From Peribacillus alkalitolerans (lineage in GTDB: Bacteria > Bacillota > Bacilli > Bacillales > DSM-1321), in assembly GCF_010882125.1 (NCBI RefSeq), contig NZ_JAAGVZ010000014.1:40805-104804 (forward strand): DNA of 64,000 bases. Direction: 5' to 3'. Numbering within the stretch: the first letter of the stretch is position 1; each line of letters starts with the position of its first letter. Positions 1 through 7,070 of this stretch are shown here, in pieces. The position numbers and the translations under genes were made by a program. The notes under the pieces are model-generated. The model was given only the letters and a program-made list of their open reading frames with translations, did no database searches and was not told where the DNA came from.

Positions 1-456
1 TTTAGGAAGAACCATGATTACGACAATCGGAATACTGAATGCGATATGCGATAACAAAACGGATGAAAAGCCTAGTTTGATTCCTGCAATCGTGAATAAT
101 ATTAGAAAAGAAGCACCAATGATGACATCCGGGCTTACAATTAACACATTATTCAACGAGAGAAATGAATTTTTCACTTTTCTGTTTTTCATATACATAA
201 TCCCAAGCGCTCCCAGTACACCTATGATTGTGGCAATAGCTGATGATAGAAGTGCAATGACAAATGTGTTTAATACAATAATTAACAATCGCGTATCTTG
301 AAACACTTCTTTATACCAATCCAAGGTAAACCCTTCAAAATCGTGCATCGTTCCACCGCTATTGAAAGAATAGACAACCAGATAGAAAATCGGGGCATAA
401 AGGATGAAAAATACTATCGCTAGATAGATCTTTGAAAATTTCCCGTTACTTTTCAA
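1..456 (-). CDS. potC: Spermidine/putrescine ABC transporter permease PotC (partial)
   Basis: Inner-membrane permease of the PotABCD polyamine importer; only the N-terminal ~152 residues are inside the window and the gene continues past base 1. The likely start is a TTG at 456, preceded by a GAGGGGTGAGG ribosome-binding site and overlapping the end of potB by 11 bases, which suggests translational coupling. The visible part begins MKSNGKFSK and has three hydrophobic segments (about residues 10-30, 65-90 and 105-145), the usual start of a PotC-type permease. Its position directly after potA and potB supports the call. The substrate is inferred from the family and not visible in the sequence. 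Confidence 0.85.
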   Translation of the reverse strand, partial: MKSNGKFSKIYLAIVFFILYAPIFYLVVYSFNSGGTMHDFEGFTLDWYKEVFQDTRLLIIVLNTFVIALLSSAIATIIGVLGALGIMYMKNRKVKNSFLSLNNVLIVSPDVIIGASFLILFTIAGIKLGFSSVLLSHIAFSIPIVVIMVLPK

Positions 457-1258
457 TCCTCACCCCTCGCTTTCTGCTTCCTGTTGCTAGCATAATAGCA
501 AACATGATTATAATTAAAAATACGGCAATAGTAGCACCCATTCCCCAGTCTTGGGTTACGAGAAAATGTTGTTCTATGGCCGTTCCAAGTGTTATGACAC
601 GATTTCCAGCAATCAGCCTTGTAATCATGAATAAGGACAATGCCGGTATGAAAACAGCCTGACAACCTGCCTTCACTCCATCTATCGTTAGAGGAAATAC
701 GACTCGTCGGAATGTCGTCCAGTTGGATGCTCCTAAATCCAAAGATGCATAAACCATTGATGGATTCAGCTTTTCCAAAGCATTGAAAATAGGCAAAATC
801 ATAAATGGTATGAAGATATACACAGATACAAATACAAAGCTAAAGTCCGTAAATAAGATTTGTTTTGAACCAATTCCCATGACTTCAAGGAAAGCATTCA
901 CAGGACCGAACGTACCGAATATCCCCAAAAACGCATATGCCTTTAACAGTAAATTGATCCATGAAGGCAAAATGATCAATAAAAGCCAAAGCTGCTTATG
1001 CTTTGTCCGGGTCAATAGATACGCTGTTGGATACGCAATCAATAAAGAGAAGGCCGTAATAAGAAACGCATACCAAAACGAACTTAAAGTCATCTTCAAA
1101 TAAACCGGAGTGAAAAATTTCTGGTAGTTAATGAGCGAGAAATTTCCTTCTATATTAAAGAGAGAATAATAAACGACCAACAAGATAGGAGCAATGACAA
1201 ATAAAGCAATCCATAATAGATATGGGACTAGATACAAAGATCTTGTTTTATTTTTCAT
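446..1258 (-). CDS. potB: Spermidine/putrescine ABC transporter permease PotB
   Basis: 270-residue membrane permease that pairs with PotC to form the channel of the polyamine importer. I start it at the ATG at 1258 (MKNKTRSLY), which overlaps the potA stop by 11 bases; the longer upstream reading frame lies inside potA. About six membrane segments are visible. A cytoplasmic EAA-type loop ([19 protein letters not shown], around residue 185) docks onto the ATPase. Family length is typical (~270-280). Order potA-potB-potC on one strand with overlapping ends marks one operon. Confidence 0.9.
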   Translation of the reverse strand: MKNKTRSLYLVPYLLWIALFVIAPILLVVYYSLFNIEGNFSLINYQKFFTPVYLKMTLSSFWYAFLITAFSLLIAYPTAYLLTRTKHKQLWLLLIILPSWINLLLKAYAFLGIFGTFGPVNAFLEVMGIGSKQILFTDFSFVFVSVYIFIPFMILPIFNALEKLNPSMVYASLDLGASNWTTFRRVVFPLTIDGVKAGCQAVFIPALSLFMITRLIAGNRVITLGTAIEQHFLVTQDWGMGATIAVFLIIIMFAIMLATGSRKRGVRIEK

Positions 1259-2357
1259 GGTCCCCAACCTCTTCATAAGCCTCAAGGCGTTTATCAAATT
1301 CTTCTTCTGTCTCACCTGGTCTCATAACATGAATCGCTTCTGGATCAAAGTATAATCCAATTTTTTCTCCCACATTGGCTTTTTTGGTAGAATGTACGAG
1401 CCACTCGTTACCATCTTCGTCGTAGCAAGAGATTTCATAGTGGACACCACGGAACAATTGAGTATCAACCTTTACTTGAAGCTTTCCTCTTTCTAGTGTG
1501 GTTATTTCCAAATCCTCCGGTCGAATGACAATTTCGATCTCTTCATTTGGTTTAAGCCCTCCATCGACACACTCGAATTGTTTACCAGTAAATTCGACCA
1601 AGTAATCGCGAATCATATGTCCCTTTACTATATTCGATTCTCCGATAAAGTCAGCAACAAAACGATTAATAGGCTCATCATATATATCAATAGGCGTTCC
1701 ACTTTGTTCAATTTTCCCTTTGTTTAATACAAAAATTTCATCCGACATCGCAAGAGCCTCTTCTTGATCATGCGTTACGAAAATAAAAGTGATGCCAAGT
1801 CGGCGCTGTAGCTCCCGAAGTTCATATTGCATTTCTGTACGTAATTTTAAATCCAATGCTGAAAGTGGTTCATCCAATAGAATGACTTCAGGCTCGTTAA
1901 CAATCGCACGTGCGATGGCTACACGCTGACGTTGACCACCTGACATTTCACTGATTTCCCTGTATTCATAGCCCTCCAAATTTACAAAACGCAACGCTTC
2001 CATTACCTTTTTGTGAACATCATCATTTTTCAACTTTTTGATTCTCAATCCGAAGGCAACATTTTCAAAAACATTTAGATGAGGAAATAATGCATAGTCT
2101 TGAAATACTGTATTTACTTGGCGTCTATTGGCAGGGACTCGATTGACGAGTCTGTTGTTGATAAAAATATCACCTTTGGATGGTTCAATAAACCCAGCAA
2201 TTAAACGAAGAATGGTCGTTTTCCCACACCCTGAAGGACCGAGCAATGTGTAGAATTTCCCTCTTTCAATCTCAAAACTTACATTTTCCAATACAGCTGG
2301 ATCATGTTCGTATTGCTTCGTAACATTCTCAAAACGAATAATCGTATTATTTGTCAT
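1248..2357 (-). CDS. potA: Spermidine/putrescine ABC transporter ATP-binding protein PotA
   Basis: 369-residue ATPase energising polyamine import. Walker [10 protein letters not shown] at residues 40-48, ABC signature [14 protein letters not shown], Walker [13 protein letters not shown] and the switch histidine in FVTHDQEEA are all intact. A C-terminal TOBE-type beta domain follows from about residue 240, as in PotA/MalK-like ATPases. It is the first gene of the potABC operon, lying just downstream of an XRE/cupin regulator on the same strand. The polyamine assignment rests on the regulator-potABC arrangement and overall similarity, so another small cation or amine substrate cannot be fully excluded. 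Confidence 0.9.
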   Translation of the reverse strand: MTNNTIIRFENVTKQYEHDPAVLENVSFEIERGKFYTLLGPSGCGKTTILRLIAGFIEPSKGDIFINNRLVNRVPANRRQVNTVFQDYALFPHLNVFENVAFGLRIKKLKNDDVHKKVMEALRFVNLEGYEYREISEMSGGQRQRVAIARAIVNEPEVILLDEPLSALDLKLRTEMQYELRELQRRLGITFIFVTHDQEEALAMSDEIFVLNKGKIEQSGTPIDIYDEPINRFVADFIGESNIVKGHMIRDYLVEFTGKQFECVDGGLKPNEEIEIVIRPEDLEITTLERGKLQVKVDTQLFRGVHYEISCYDEDGNEWLVHSTKKANVGEKIGLYFDPEAIHVMRPGETEEEFDKRLEAYEEVGDHEK

Positions 2358-2430
2358 TATGGTCTCCTTCCTGTCAGTGAACGTACATATTCTTCATTGA
2401 CCTTTGGACTGATGGGTTACTTTCATATTG

Positions 2431-2973
2431 TTATAAATATGAATTTGTAACGACTAAGATTAGTTCTGACTTTCCATCGTAATCATTGATTACTTGATGG
2501 TTTTCCGATGCATGAAAATATATTGCCTCGCCACTTTTAGCCGTATATTCATGTTTTCCTAGCTTTACTATTATCTTTCCAGAAAGAACATATCCAAAGG
2601 TTTCGGATAGTGATGGTTCAAACGATTTGAATTCTCCTTTTTCCTCGAAAGAAAGCATGATGGGCTCCATTTCTTTTTCGTTTGACTCTGGAACTAACCA
2701 TTGAATGCGATATCCACGTTCTTCATCCCAAAACTCCGTTTGATCTTCCTCCGTGTACACGACTTTTTGATCTCTATTTTCATCATCAAAGAATTCCTTT
2801 GGCGAACAACCTAGCACCTCTAAAATGGAGAAAAAGGTTTCTATTGAAGGCGAGCTTAAGTCTCTCTCAAGTTGTGAAATGTATCCTTTACTTAGATCGG
2901 TCCTTTCGCCAAGTTCCTCTTGAGTAAGTCCTTTTTTCAAGCGTAAATTTTTTATTTTCTTTCCAATAAGCAT
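2431..2973 (-). CDS. XRE family regulator with C-terminal cupin domain (PuuR-like)
   Basis: 180-residue transcription factor. Residues 5-60 form an XRE helix-turn-helix (IKNLRLKKGLTQEELGE...SKGYISQLER). Residues ~110-178 form a single-strand beta-barrel cupin (KIIVKLGKHEYTAKSGEAIYFHASENHQV), the fold of the putrescine regulator PuuR and similar ligand-sensing repressors. It sits 73 bases upstream of potA on the same strand, as in many Bacillus pot loci, so it most likely represses or tunes polyamine uptake and its own synthesis. The ligand is inferred. Dyad half-sites and an 11-bp repeat lie in its promoter region. Confidence 0.85.
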   Translation of the reverse strand: MLIGKKIKNLRLKKGLTQEELGERTDLSKGYISQLERDLSSPSIETFFSILEVLGCSPKEFFDDENRDQKVVYTEEDQTEFWDEERGYRIQWLVPESNEKEMEPIMLSFEEKGEFKSFEPSLSETFGYVLSGKIIVKLGKHEYTAKSGEAIYFHASENHQVINDYDGKSELILVVTNSYL

Positions 2974-3002
2974 ATTTGTAATCCCTCTGTTATTTAAAAT
3001 TA

Positions 3003-3050
3003 GTAAACTTTTTGTGCATATAGTTTAATTTTACATTACTTTATGTTTAC
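3003..3050 (-). promoter_or_regulatory. Candidate operator half-sites upstream of the XRE regulator
   Basis: GTAAAC at 3003-3008, AGTTTA at 3022-3027 and GTTTAC at 3045-3050 form inverted and spaced half-sites just upstream of the XRE gene start (2973). They would suit autoregulation by a dimeric HTH repressor. No direct evidence beyond sequence symmetry. Confidence 0.35.
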
Positions 3051-3053
3051 AAT

Positions 3054-3098
3054 CTATATGTATCCTATATGTATCCTATATGTATCCTATATGAATAC
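3054..3098. repeat. 11-bp tandem repeat, four units
   Basis: Three exact copies of CTATATGTATC (3054-3064, 3065-3075, 3076-3086) followed by a near copy CTATATGAATA (3087-3097). The 11-bp period is about one helical turn. It lies between the XRE regulator's promoter region and the terminator of the MFS gene. Confidence 0.9.
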
Positions 3099-3103
3099 TT
3101 TAT

Positions 3104-3137
3104 ATATATAAAAGGCGACCTGATAACCAGATCGCCT
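3104..3137 (-). terminator. Rho-independent terminator after the MFS gene
   Basis: Ten-bp stem (AGGCGATCTG/CAGGTCGCCT, one G-U pair) with a short loop, followed on the minus strand by a T-rich run, six bases after the MFS stop codon. Confidence 0.8.
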
Positions 3138-3142
3138 CCATT

Positions 3143-4363
3143 TTATACATTAATAGTATTTGCTTTAGATATTTTCATCGAACTCCCTTTATAAAAGAAA
3201 ATCGTGCTGACCATTACAAGAGTGGCTATACAGGTGAACATAAACGGTCCACCTATTTCGGTCAATAAATATCCACCTGCAATCGGTCCAAAAAAATGAC
3301 CAAGGCTTCTGAATTGGCTTGCACCAAAATAAGCTCCCCTCATTCCCTCTTCCGCTAACTGATCAATAACAAGGCTATTTGAAGGGAAAATCAGGATTTC
3401 ACCAATAGTTAATAATCCCATCGCAACAATCAGACCTGCCCATGCATTAAAATATCCAAAACTAAACAATCCCACTCCCATGAAGATGGCTCCCGCCACC
3501 ATTAAATGCATCGGTTTAAACTTTTCAGCATAATGTGAAATCGGCATCTGCAATATGATGACCATGATGGCATTCAGTGAAATTAAGATAGAATATAAGT
3601 ATACTCCCTTTGGTATGGCATCTTCCAGGTACTGCGGAAGATTTGACTCGACCTGTGAATAACCGGCATTAACCAAAATAGTTCCGAGAATCAACATTAA
3701 TAGCATACGGTCCTTACGTACTACTTGGAAAACCGCTTTTATTGATGCTGGATTGTCTTTTCGTTCAGCGCTTTTAACTGTGGATGACAAATGCTTATTC
3801 ATCTGTAAAAGTAAACCTATCGCATAAAGTAAATACATTGTTCCAGTAATTAAAAAGGTCAAATCGGCTGACTTTGTAGCGAAAAAGGCTCCTAACAAAG
3901 GACCGATGGCTGCACCTATATTAATGGCAGTATAACGTAGTGAATAAGCTCTCATCCGGTTTTCCTTAGGGGTCAAATCGGCTATAAGGGCCTGTGATGT
4001 TGGTTCGAAGAATGAACGACATAGACCATTCAGAGCATTTAACAGGATAAAGGCCATTGGAACACTTGCCATCGAAAAAGCATAAAAGACACCTGACCAT
4101 ACAAATAAAGCAGAAATCATAATTGGCTTGCGTCCAAAACGATCGGATAAGTGTCCCCCAATGAAACCACCAATCGTACCTGTCAAAGGACTAATACCAA
4201 TCGTAATCCCTATTAATATCGGATGCATATCTAAATTGCGAGATAAATAAATTGCTAAAAACGGCATCGTCATAAAGGACGCGCCTCTAGCAAATATTGT
4301 CCCTGCTAGTAAAGTCCAAACAATTGGATGAAACACTTTCATATATCTTTTAATCCCATTCAT
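3143..4363 (-). CDS. MFS transporter (drug-efflux type)
   Basis: 406-residue major facilitator with about 12 membrane segments. The motif A loop after TM2 is visible (GGFIGGHLSDRFGRKP), and the second half carries a similar but degenerate loop. Length and motif fit the proton-driven multidrug efflux branch, such as Bacillus MDR-type MFS proteins. It is a single-gene unit: a terminator follows it, and a perfect 10-bp inverted repeat precedes its start by 28 bases, suggesting specific control. The substrate cannot be told from sequence. Confidence 0.85.
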   Translation of the reverse strand: MNGIKRYMKVFHPIVWTLLAGTIFARGASFMTMPFLAIYLSRNLDMHPILIGITIGISPLTGTIGGFIGGHLSDRFGRKPIMISALFVWSGVFYAFSMASVPMAFILLNALNGLCRSFFEPTSQALIADLTPKENRMRAYSLRYTAINIGAAIGPLLGAFFATKSADLTFLITGTMYLLYAIGLLLQMNKHLSSTVKSAERKDNPASIKAVFQVVRKDRMLLMLILGTILVNAGYSQVESNLPQYLEDAIPKGVYLYSILISLNAIMVIILQMPISHYAEKFKPMHLMVAGAIFMGVGLFSFGYFNAWAGLIVAMGLLTIGEILIFPSNSLVIDQLAEEGMRGAYFGASQFRSLGHFFGPIAGGYLLTEIGGPFMFTCIATLVMVSTIFFYKGSSMKISKANTINV

Positions 4364-4390
4364 ATTGTTCCCCCATTTTATGACCTACAA

Positions 4391-4420
4391 CTAAGGACTG
4401 CCGTACACGACAGTCCTTAG
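4391..4420 (-). promoter_or_regulatory. Perfect inverted repeat in the MFS 5' region
   Basis: CTAAGGACTG and CAGTCCTTAG form a perfect 10-bp dyad with a 10-base loop. No U-tract follows on either strand, so it is more likely an operator or a leader hairpin than a terminator. A TATAAT-like -10 lies just upstream (about 4429-4434, minus strand), which would place the dyad at the start of the transcript. Confidence 0.5.
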
Positions 4421-4485
4421 GGATTGATTATATAATATTGAGAACAGTTTGACATCTTATTTTACACTTTAAGGAAAAAAGATGT

Positions 4486-4821
4486 TTAAAAATTACTTCT
4501 CTCATTCAATTCATTTTTTCCTAAGATCCCTATCCCTTCTATATTAGCCTTCGTATTCTCATCTCCTAATTCATATAAATATCTATAAATATTAATCATA
4601 GCCTGATCATAATGCTTATCTTCTTTATCTTTATGATATTCCTTAAATGGAGTCTGGGCTCGTACAAACGTTTCCATTTCTGCAGTATGATTTTGCTCAA
4701 AAAGCGCTTTTAACTTTGCAATTTCCTTATCGGTGGCAAATACGGTATAATGCCCACTTTCTTCAATGGGATTTTGCAAAATCTCCCCACTTTTAATGTC
4801 GATAAAATAGGTATTCTTCAT
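4486..4821 (-). CDS. Conserved-looking hypothetical protein, 111 residues
   Basis: I do not recognise a family. The protein is soluble and charged, with no signal peptide or membrane segment. It starts MKNTYFIDIKSGEI and has a mainly helical middle (around residues 30-95, EIAKLKALFEQNH... and DQAMINIYRYLYEL). The ATG at 4821 has an AAGGAG site at normal spacing. It is transcribed divergently from the small structured-leader gene at 5030. Function unknown. Confidence 0.6.
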   Translation of the reverse strand: MKNTYFIDIKSGEILQNPIEESGHYTVFATDKEIAKLKALFEQNHTAEMETFVRAQTPFKEYHKDKEDKHYDQAMINIYRYLYELGDENTKANIEGIGILGKNELNERSNF

Positions 4822-4893
4822 TGATTAGCAACTCCTTTTTGTTCTTTGTAGTTATTTACCACATAGAAGTTAGCTTTAATCACCAAAAAACGG

Positions 4894-5020
4894 TATAATA
4901 GTCCCATACTGAAGTTTTTATTTTTTCTATTTCTACCCCCAAAAAGCTTCGAACATAGTGCGAATTATATAGCATGATGCTTAAACAAGCCTCAAACGGG
5001 GTATAACTTCAGTATATGGA
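4894..5020 (+). ncRNA. Candidate structured 5' leader with paired ends upstream of a 41-residue ORF
   Basis: A TATAAT hexamer at 4894-4899 would start transcription at about 4905. The transcript would begin with CATACTGAAGTT (4905-4916), which is complementary to AACTTCAGTATATG at 5005-5018, directly before the GGAGG of the ORF at 5030. Nested inside are CCCC (4936-4940) opposite GGGG (4998-5001), AAGC/GCTT, and a TTCG/CGAA hairpin (4948-4964). The nested pairing resembles a regulatory RNA. The -35 element is weak. I do not recognise a known riboswitch class. Confidence 0.45.
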
Positions 5021-5029
5021 GGTAAGACA

Positions 5030-5155
5030 ATGAAACAATCCTATATTAATATCGATCAATTACTAGAAGCTACCACCGATTTTGCCGAAGAAACCTACTC
5101 TCTGCTTCTTAAACCGATAGATATTGATCGTTTATTAAATAATACTAAAGAATAA
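5030..5155 (+). CDS. Small hypothetical protein, 41 residues
   Basis: ATG at 5030 preceded by a strong TATGGAGG site. It reads MKQSYINIDQLLEATTDFAE and ends at a TAA at 5153. The peptide is acidic, amphipathic and probably helical, with no membrane segment. It is followed at once by a hairpin with a T-run, so it forms a complete small transcription unit with the structured leader before it. I do not recognise a family. The coding call rests on the ribosome-binding site, terminator and leader. Confidence 0.55.
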   Translation: MKQSYINIDQLLEATTDFAEETYSLLLKPIDIDRLLNNTKE

Positions 5156-5166
5156 TATTTTACAAA

Positions 5167-5198
5167 GGCCCATCTATTTCATGATTGGCTTTTTTTAT
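5167..5198 (+). terminator. Terminator of the small ORF
   Basis: Imperfect stem GCCCATC/GATTGGC followed by seven T residues, 12 bases after the TAA of the 41-residue ORF. Confidence 0.65.
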
Positions 5199-5243
5199 TG
5201 TGAAAGTTATAACTGGATTTGTCGAAACATCGATATTTGAAGA

Positions 5244-5348
5244 TTTTCGAAAGTATTTTTGTTGTTTTCGAATGTATATTTTGATTTTCGCTTGTATTTT
5301 GTAGTTTTCAAAAATAAATTCTGCGTTTTCGAAATTAAGATTTTTTCG
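5244..5348. repeat. Degenerate ~20-21-bp-period repeat array (A)
   Basis: TTTTCG or TTTTCA recurs at 5244, 5265, 5285, 5305 and 5326 (and roughly 5343), a period of 20-21 bp, separated by A/T-rich spacers. Read on the minus strand, each unit has an A-tract followed by CGAAAA. The layout resembles the 20-bp array at 19201-19420. Confidence 0.7.
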
Positions 5349-5410
5349 TTACGAAAAGATAGGGAGAATCCCTCGCCATGCTGCTGTATTAAACGCCTTA
5401 ATATACGAAA

Positions 5411-5450
5411 AAGCGACTGGACAATCGTATTCACGATCATCCAGTCGCTT
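5411..5450. terminator. Bidirectional terminator
   Basis: AAGCGACTGGA/TCCAGTCGCTT is a perfect 11-bp stem with T residues on one side and A residues on the other. It lies just after the TerC stop codon (minus strand). Confidence 0.75.
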
Positions 5451-5456
5451 TTTTAT

Positions 5457-6167
5457 TTAAGAACCTACTTTTCTCAATGGTTCATGTTCTTCTTCTAGCT
5501 GTTCTACATCGTTTTTAGGTTTATTTTTAATACCAAGCATGACCACTAGGCCAACGACTAATAACTCGAAACCGTACTTCAAGAATCCGTTTGAGAAATA
5601 ATCTTTTAAGAATGGCTCCCCGACAATCATTTTCGAAGCAGTCCAAGCCAATATCGCTGCACCAATCGTAATAATTACCGGATATTTTTCAATAAACTTC
5701 AAGATAATTGTACTTCCCCACATTACTATTGGGATGGATACTAATAATCCAATGATTACTAAAAGGAAGTTACCATGAGATGCACCAGCTACAGCCAATA
5801 CATTATCTAATCCCATTAACGCATCAGCAATGAGGATGGTGCGGATGGCTGCCCAAAAACTGTCACCAGCCTTTACCTCTTCATGATTATCTTCTTCTAC
5901 AAGAAGCTTGTACGCTATCCAGACTAACATCAAACCTCCAACTAAGTGAAGTCCAGGTATTTTAAGTAGCCAAACTACTCCAATTGTAGCAACAGAACGG
6001 ATTACGACAGCACCAAGCGACCCAAATAATATCGCCTTTTTTTGCTGTTCCTTAGGTAGGTTTCTAGATGCCAATCCGATCAAAATCGCATTATCTCCTG
6101 CCAATACAAGGTCAATGGCAATAATGACCATTAATGCTGATAAAAATTCTAAACTAAGTATTTCCAT
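5457..6167 (-). CDS. TerC family integral membrane protein (YkoY/MeeY-like)
   Basis: 236-residue membrane protein with about seven hydrophobic segments. Conserved acidic residues typical of TerC lie in membrane helices: IDLVLAGDNAILIGLASRNLP near residues 19-40, and ADALMGLDNVLAVAGAS near 115-130. B. subtilis TerC proteins (YceF/YkoY) export Mn2+ and help metallate secreted enzymes. The gene is preceded by a yybP-ykoY Mn2+ riboswitch, which ties it to manganese. It stands alone between that riboswitch and a terminator. It is a little shorter than YkoY as I recall it. Confidence 0.9.
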   Translation of the reverse strand: MEILSLEFLSALMVIIAIDLVLAGDNAILIGLASRNLPKEQQKKAILFGSLGAVVIRSVATIGVVWLLKIPGLHLVGGLMLVWIAYKLLVEEDNHEEVKAGDSFWAAIRTILIADALMGLDNVLAVAGASHGNFLLVIIGLLVSIPIVMWGSTIILKFIEKYPVIITIGAAILAWTASKMIVGEPFLKDYFSNGFLKYGFELLVVGLVVMLGIKNKPKNDVEQLEEEHEPLRKVGS

Positions 6168-6199
6168 GATGTACCTCCTTCTTTAATTTTGAGCAAATA

Positions 6200-6332
6200 A
6201 ATAGACCTCTGCCTATATAAGGCAAAGGTCTCGCTAAGCAATTATATGCCAACACAGCCGATGGGTGGAAGCCCATGTAATGACGACTGTATTTCAGATC
6301 GAAATCTGACGCTACTCCCCTTTACTAGAAAG
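6200..6332 (-). ncRNA. yybP-ykoY Mn2+ riboswitch upstream of terC
   Basis: The minus strand carries the class hallmarks in order: AAAGGGGAGTAGCGTC at the 5' side, then GTCATTACATGGGCTT, GGCTGTGTTGGCA, and GCGAGACCTTTGCC at the 3' side. The last element forms an 11-bp hairpin with GGCAGAGGTCT followed by a T-rich run, a terminator serving as expression platform. When Mn2+ binds, this class normally relieves termination and turns on Mn exporters. Confidence 0.92.
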
Positions 6333-6535
6333 GTAAGTCATATTAAATTTTTTCTTCTAATCTATTATATACTATTTATCTTCCAAATTAGAAGTAGAAA
6401 AGAAATCCTTTTTTAAAAAATGAACTGAAAGACATATTATGCCTATTATCATTTAATTATTTAAAAACCAATAGACAAACATACGTTCTTTTTGATATTA
6501 TAAATATAACAAATTTTTCCTATATGAGGTGGCAT

Positions 6536-7015
6536 ATGTCAACATCCGTTCAAGCTCTTGAAAAATTGATTCCATTTACTGAATCCCTTGAATCATTGGA
6601 TCCTTCTTTGCTCGATACTCCCTTGTCAGAAAATAAATGGTCCACTAAAGAAGTACTGGCTCACCTTTTCAGATGGGATATCTTCTTAATTGAAAGTGGT
6701 ATTCCAAGTATTCTAGATTCAACATCAATCTCCTTTCCAGAATACCACCAGTATAATGCTGAATCTGCAGAATTAGCGAAACATCTGTCCAATGTTGATG
6801 TAATTAGACAAACGGTTAGTAAACGTAAAGAATTGCTTCAAATGCTTGACAATAGCATGATGCCACTAGACACTCCTATTAGCATTAATGACCAGACACA
6901 TAATACAACAACGAACGAACGTTACACCCTGGATTTTCTAATGCATGACTTCGCTTCCCATGATGCTCATCATATTAAACAAATTGAAACATTCCTTCAT
7001 CAACACCAGTCTTGA
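6536..7015 (+). CDS. DinB/YfiT-like four-helix protein
   Basis: 159 residues starting at the ATG at 6536, which is preceded by GAGGTGG; an in-frame ATG 12 bases upstream has no ribosome-binding site. It has the DinB-2 pattern: NKWSTKEVLAHLFRWD near residues 38-53, and a C-terminal HDFASHDAHHIKQIE supplying the histidines of the usual metal site. Members are thiol- or metal-dependent transferases or unknown stress proteins. Exact function unknown. It is a single gene with a terminator hairpin. Confidence 0.75.
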   Translation: MSTSVQALEKLIPFTESLESLDPSLLDTPLSENKWSTKEVLAHLFRWDIFLIESGIPSILDSTSISFPEYHQYNAESAELAKHLSNVDVIRQTVSKRKELLQMLDNSMMPLDTPISINDQTHNTTTNERYTLDFLMHDFASHDAHHIKQIETFLHQHQS

Positions 7016-7033
7016 ACATTTCTATAAAGCGTA

Positions 7034-7061
7034 GAAGGTGGCTCATTTTTGAGCCACCTTC
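7034..7061. terminator. Hairpin between convergent dinB-like and acylase genes
   Basis: GAAGGTGGCTC and GAGCCACCTTC form a perfect stem around a short A/T loop. Neither side has a long T-run, but the place between two converging genes fits a shared terminator. Confidence 0.6.
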
Positions 7062-7070
7062 CATTTCTCA

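Noticed and set aside
14..301. Plus-strand frames at the left edge
   Set aside because: They are antisense to the clear PotC coding frame.
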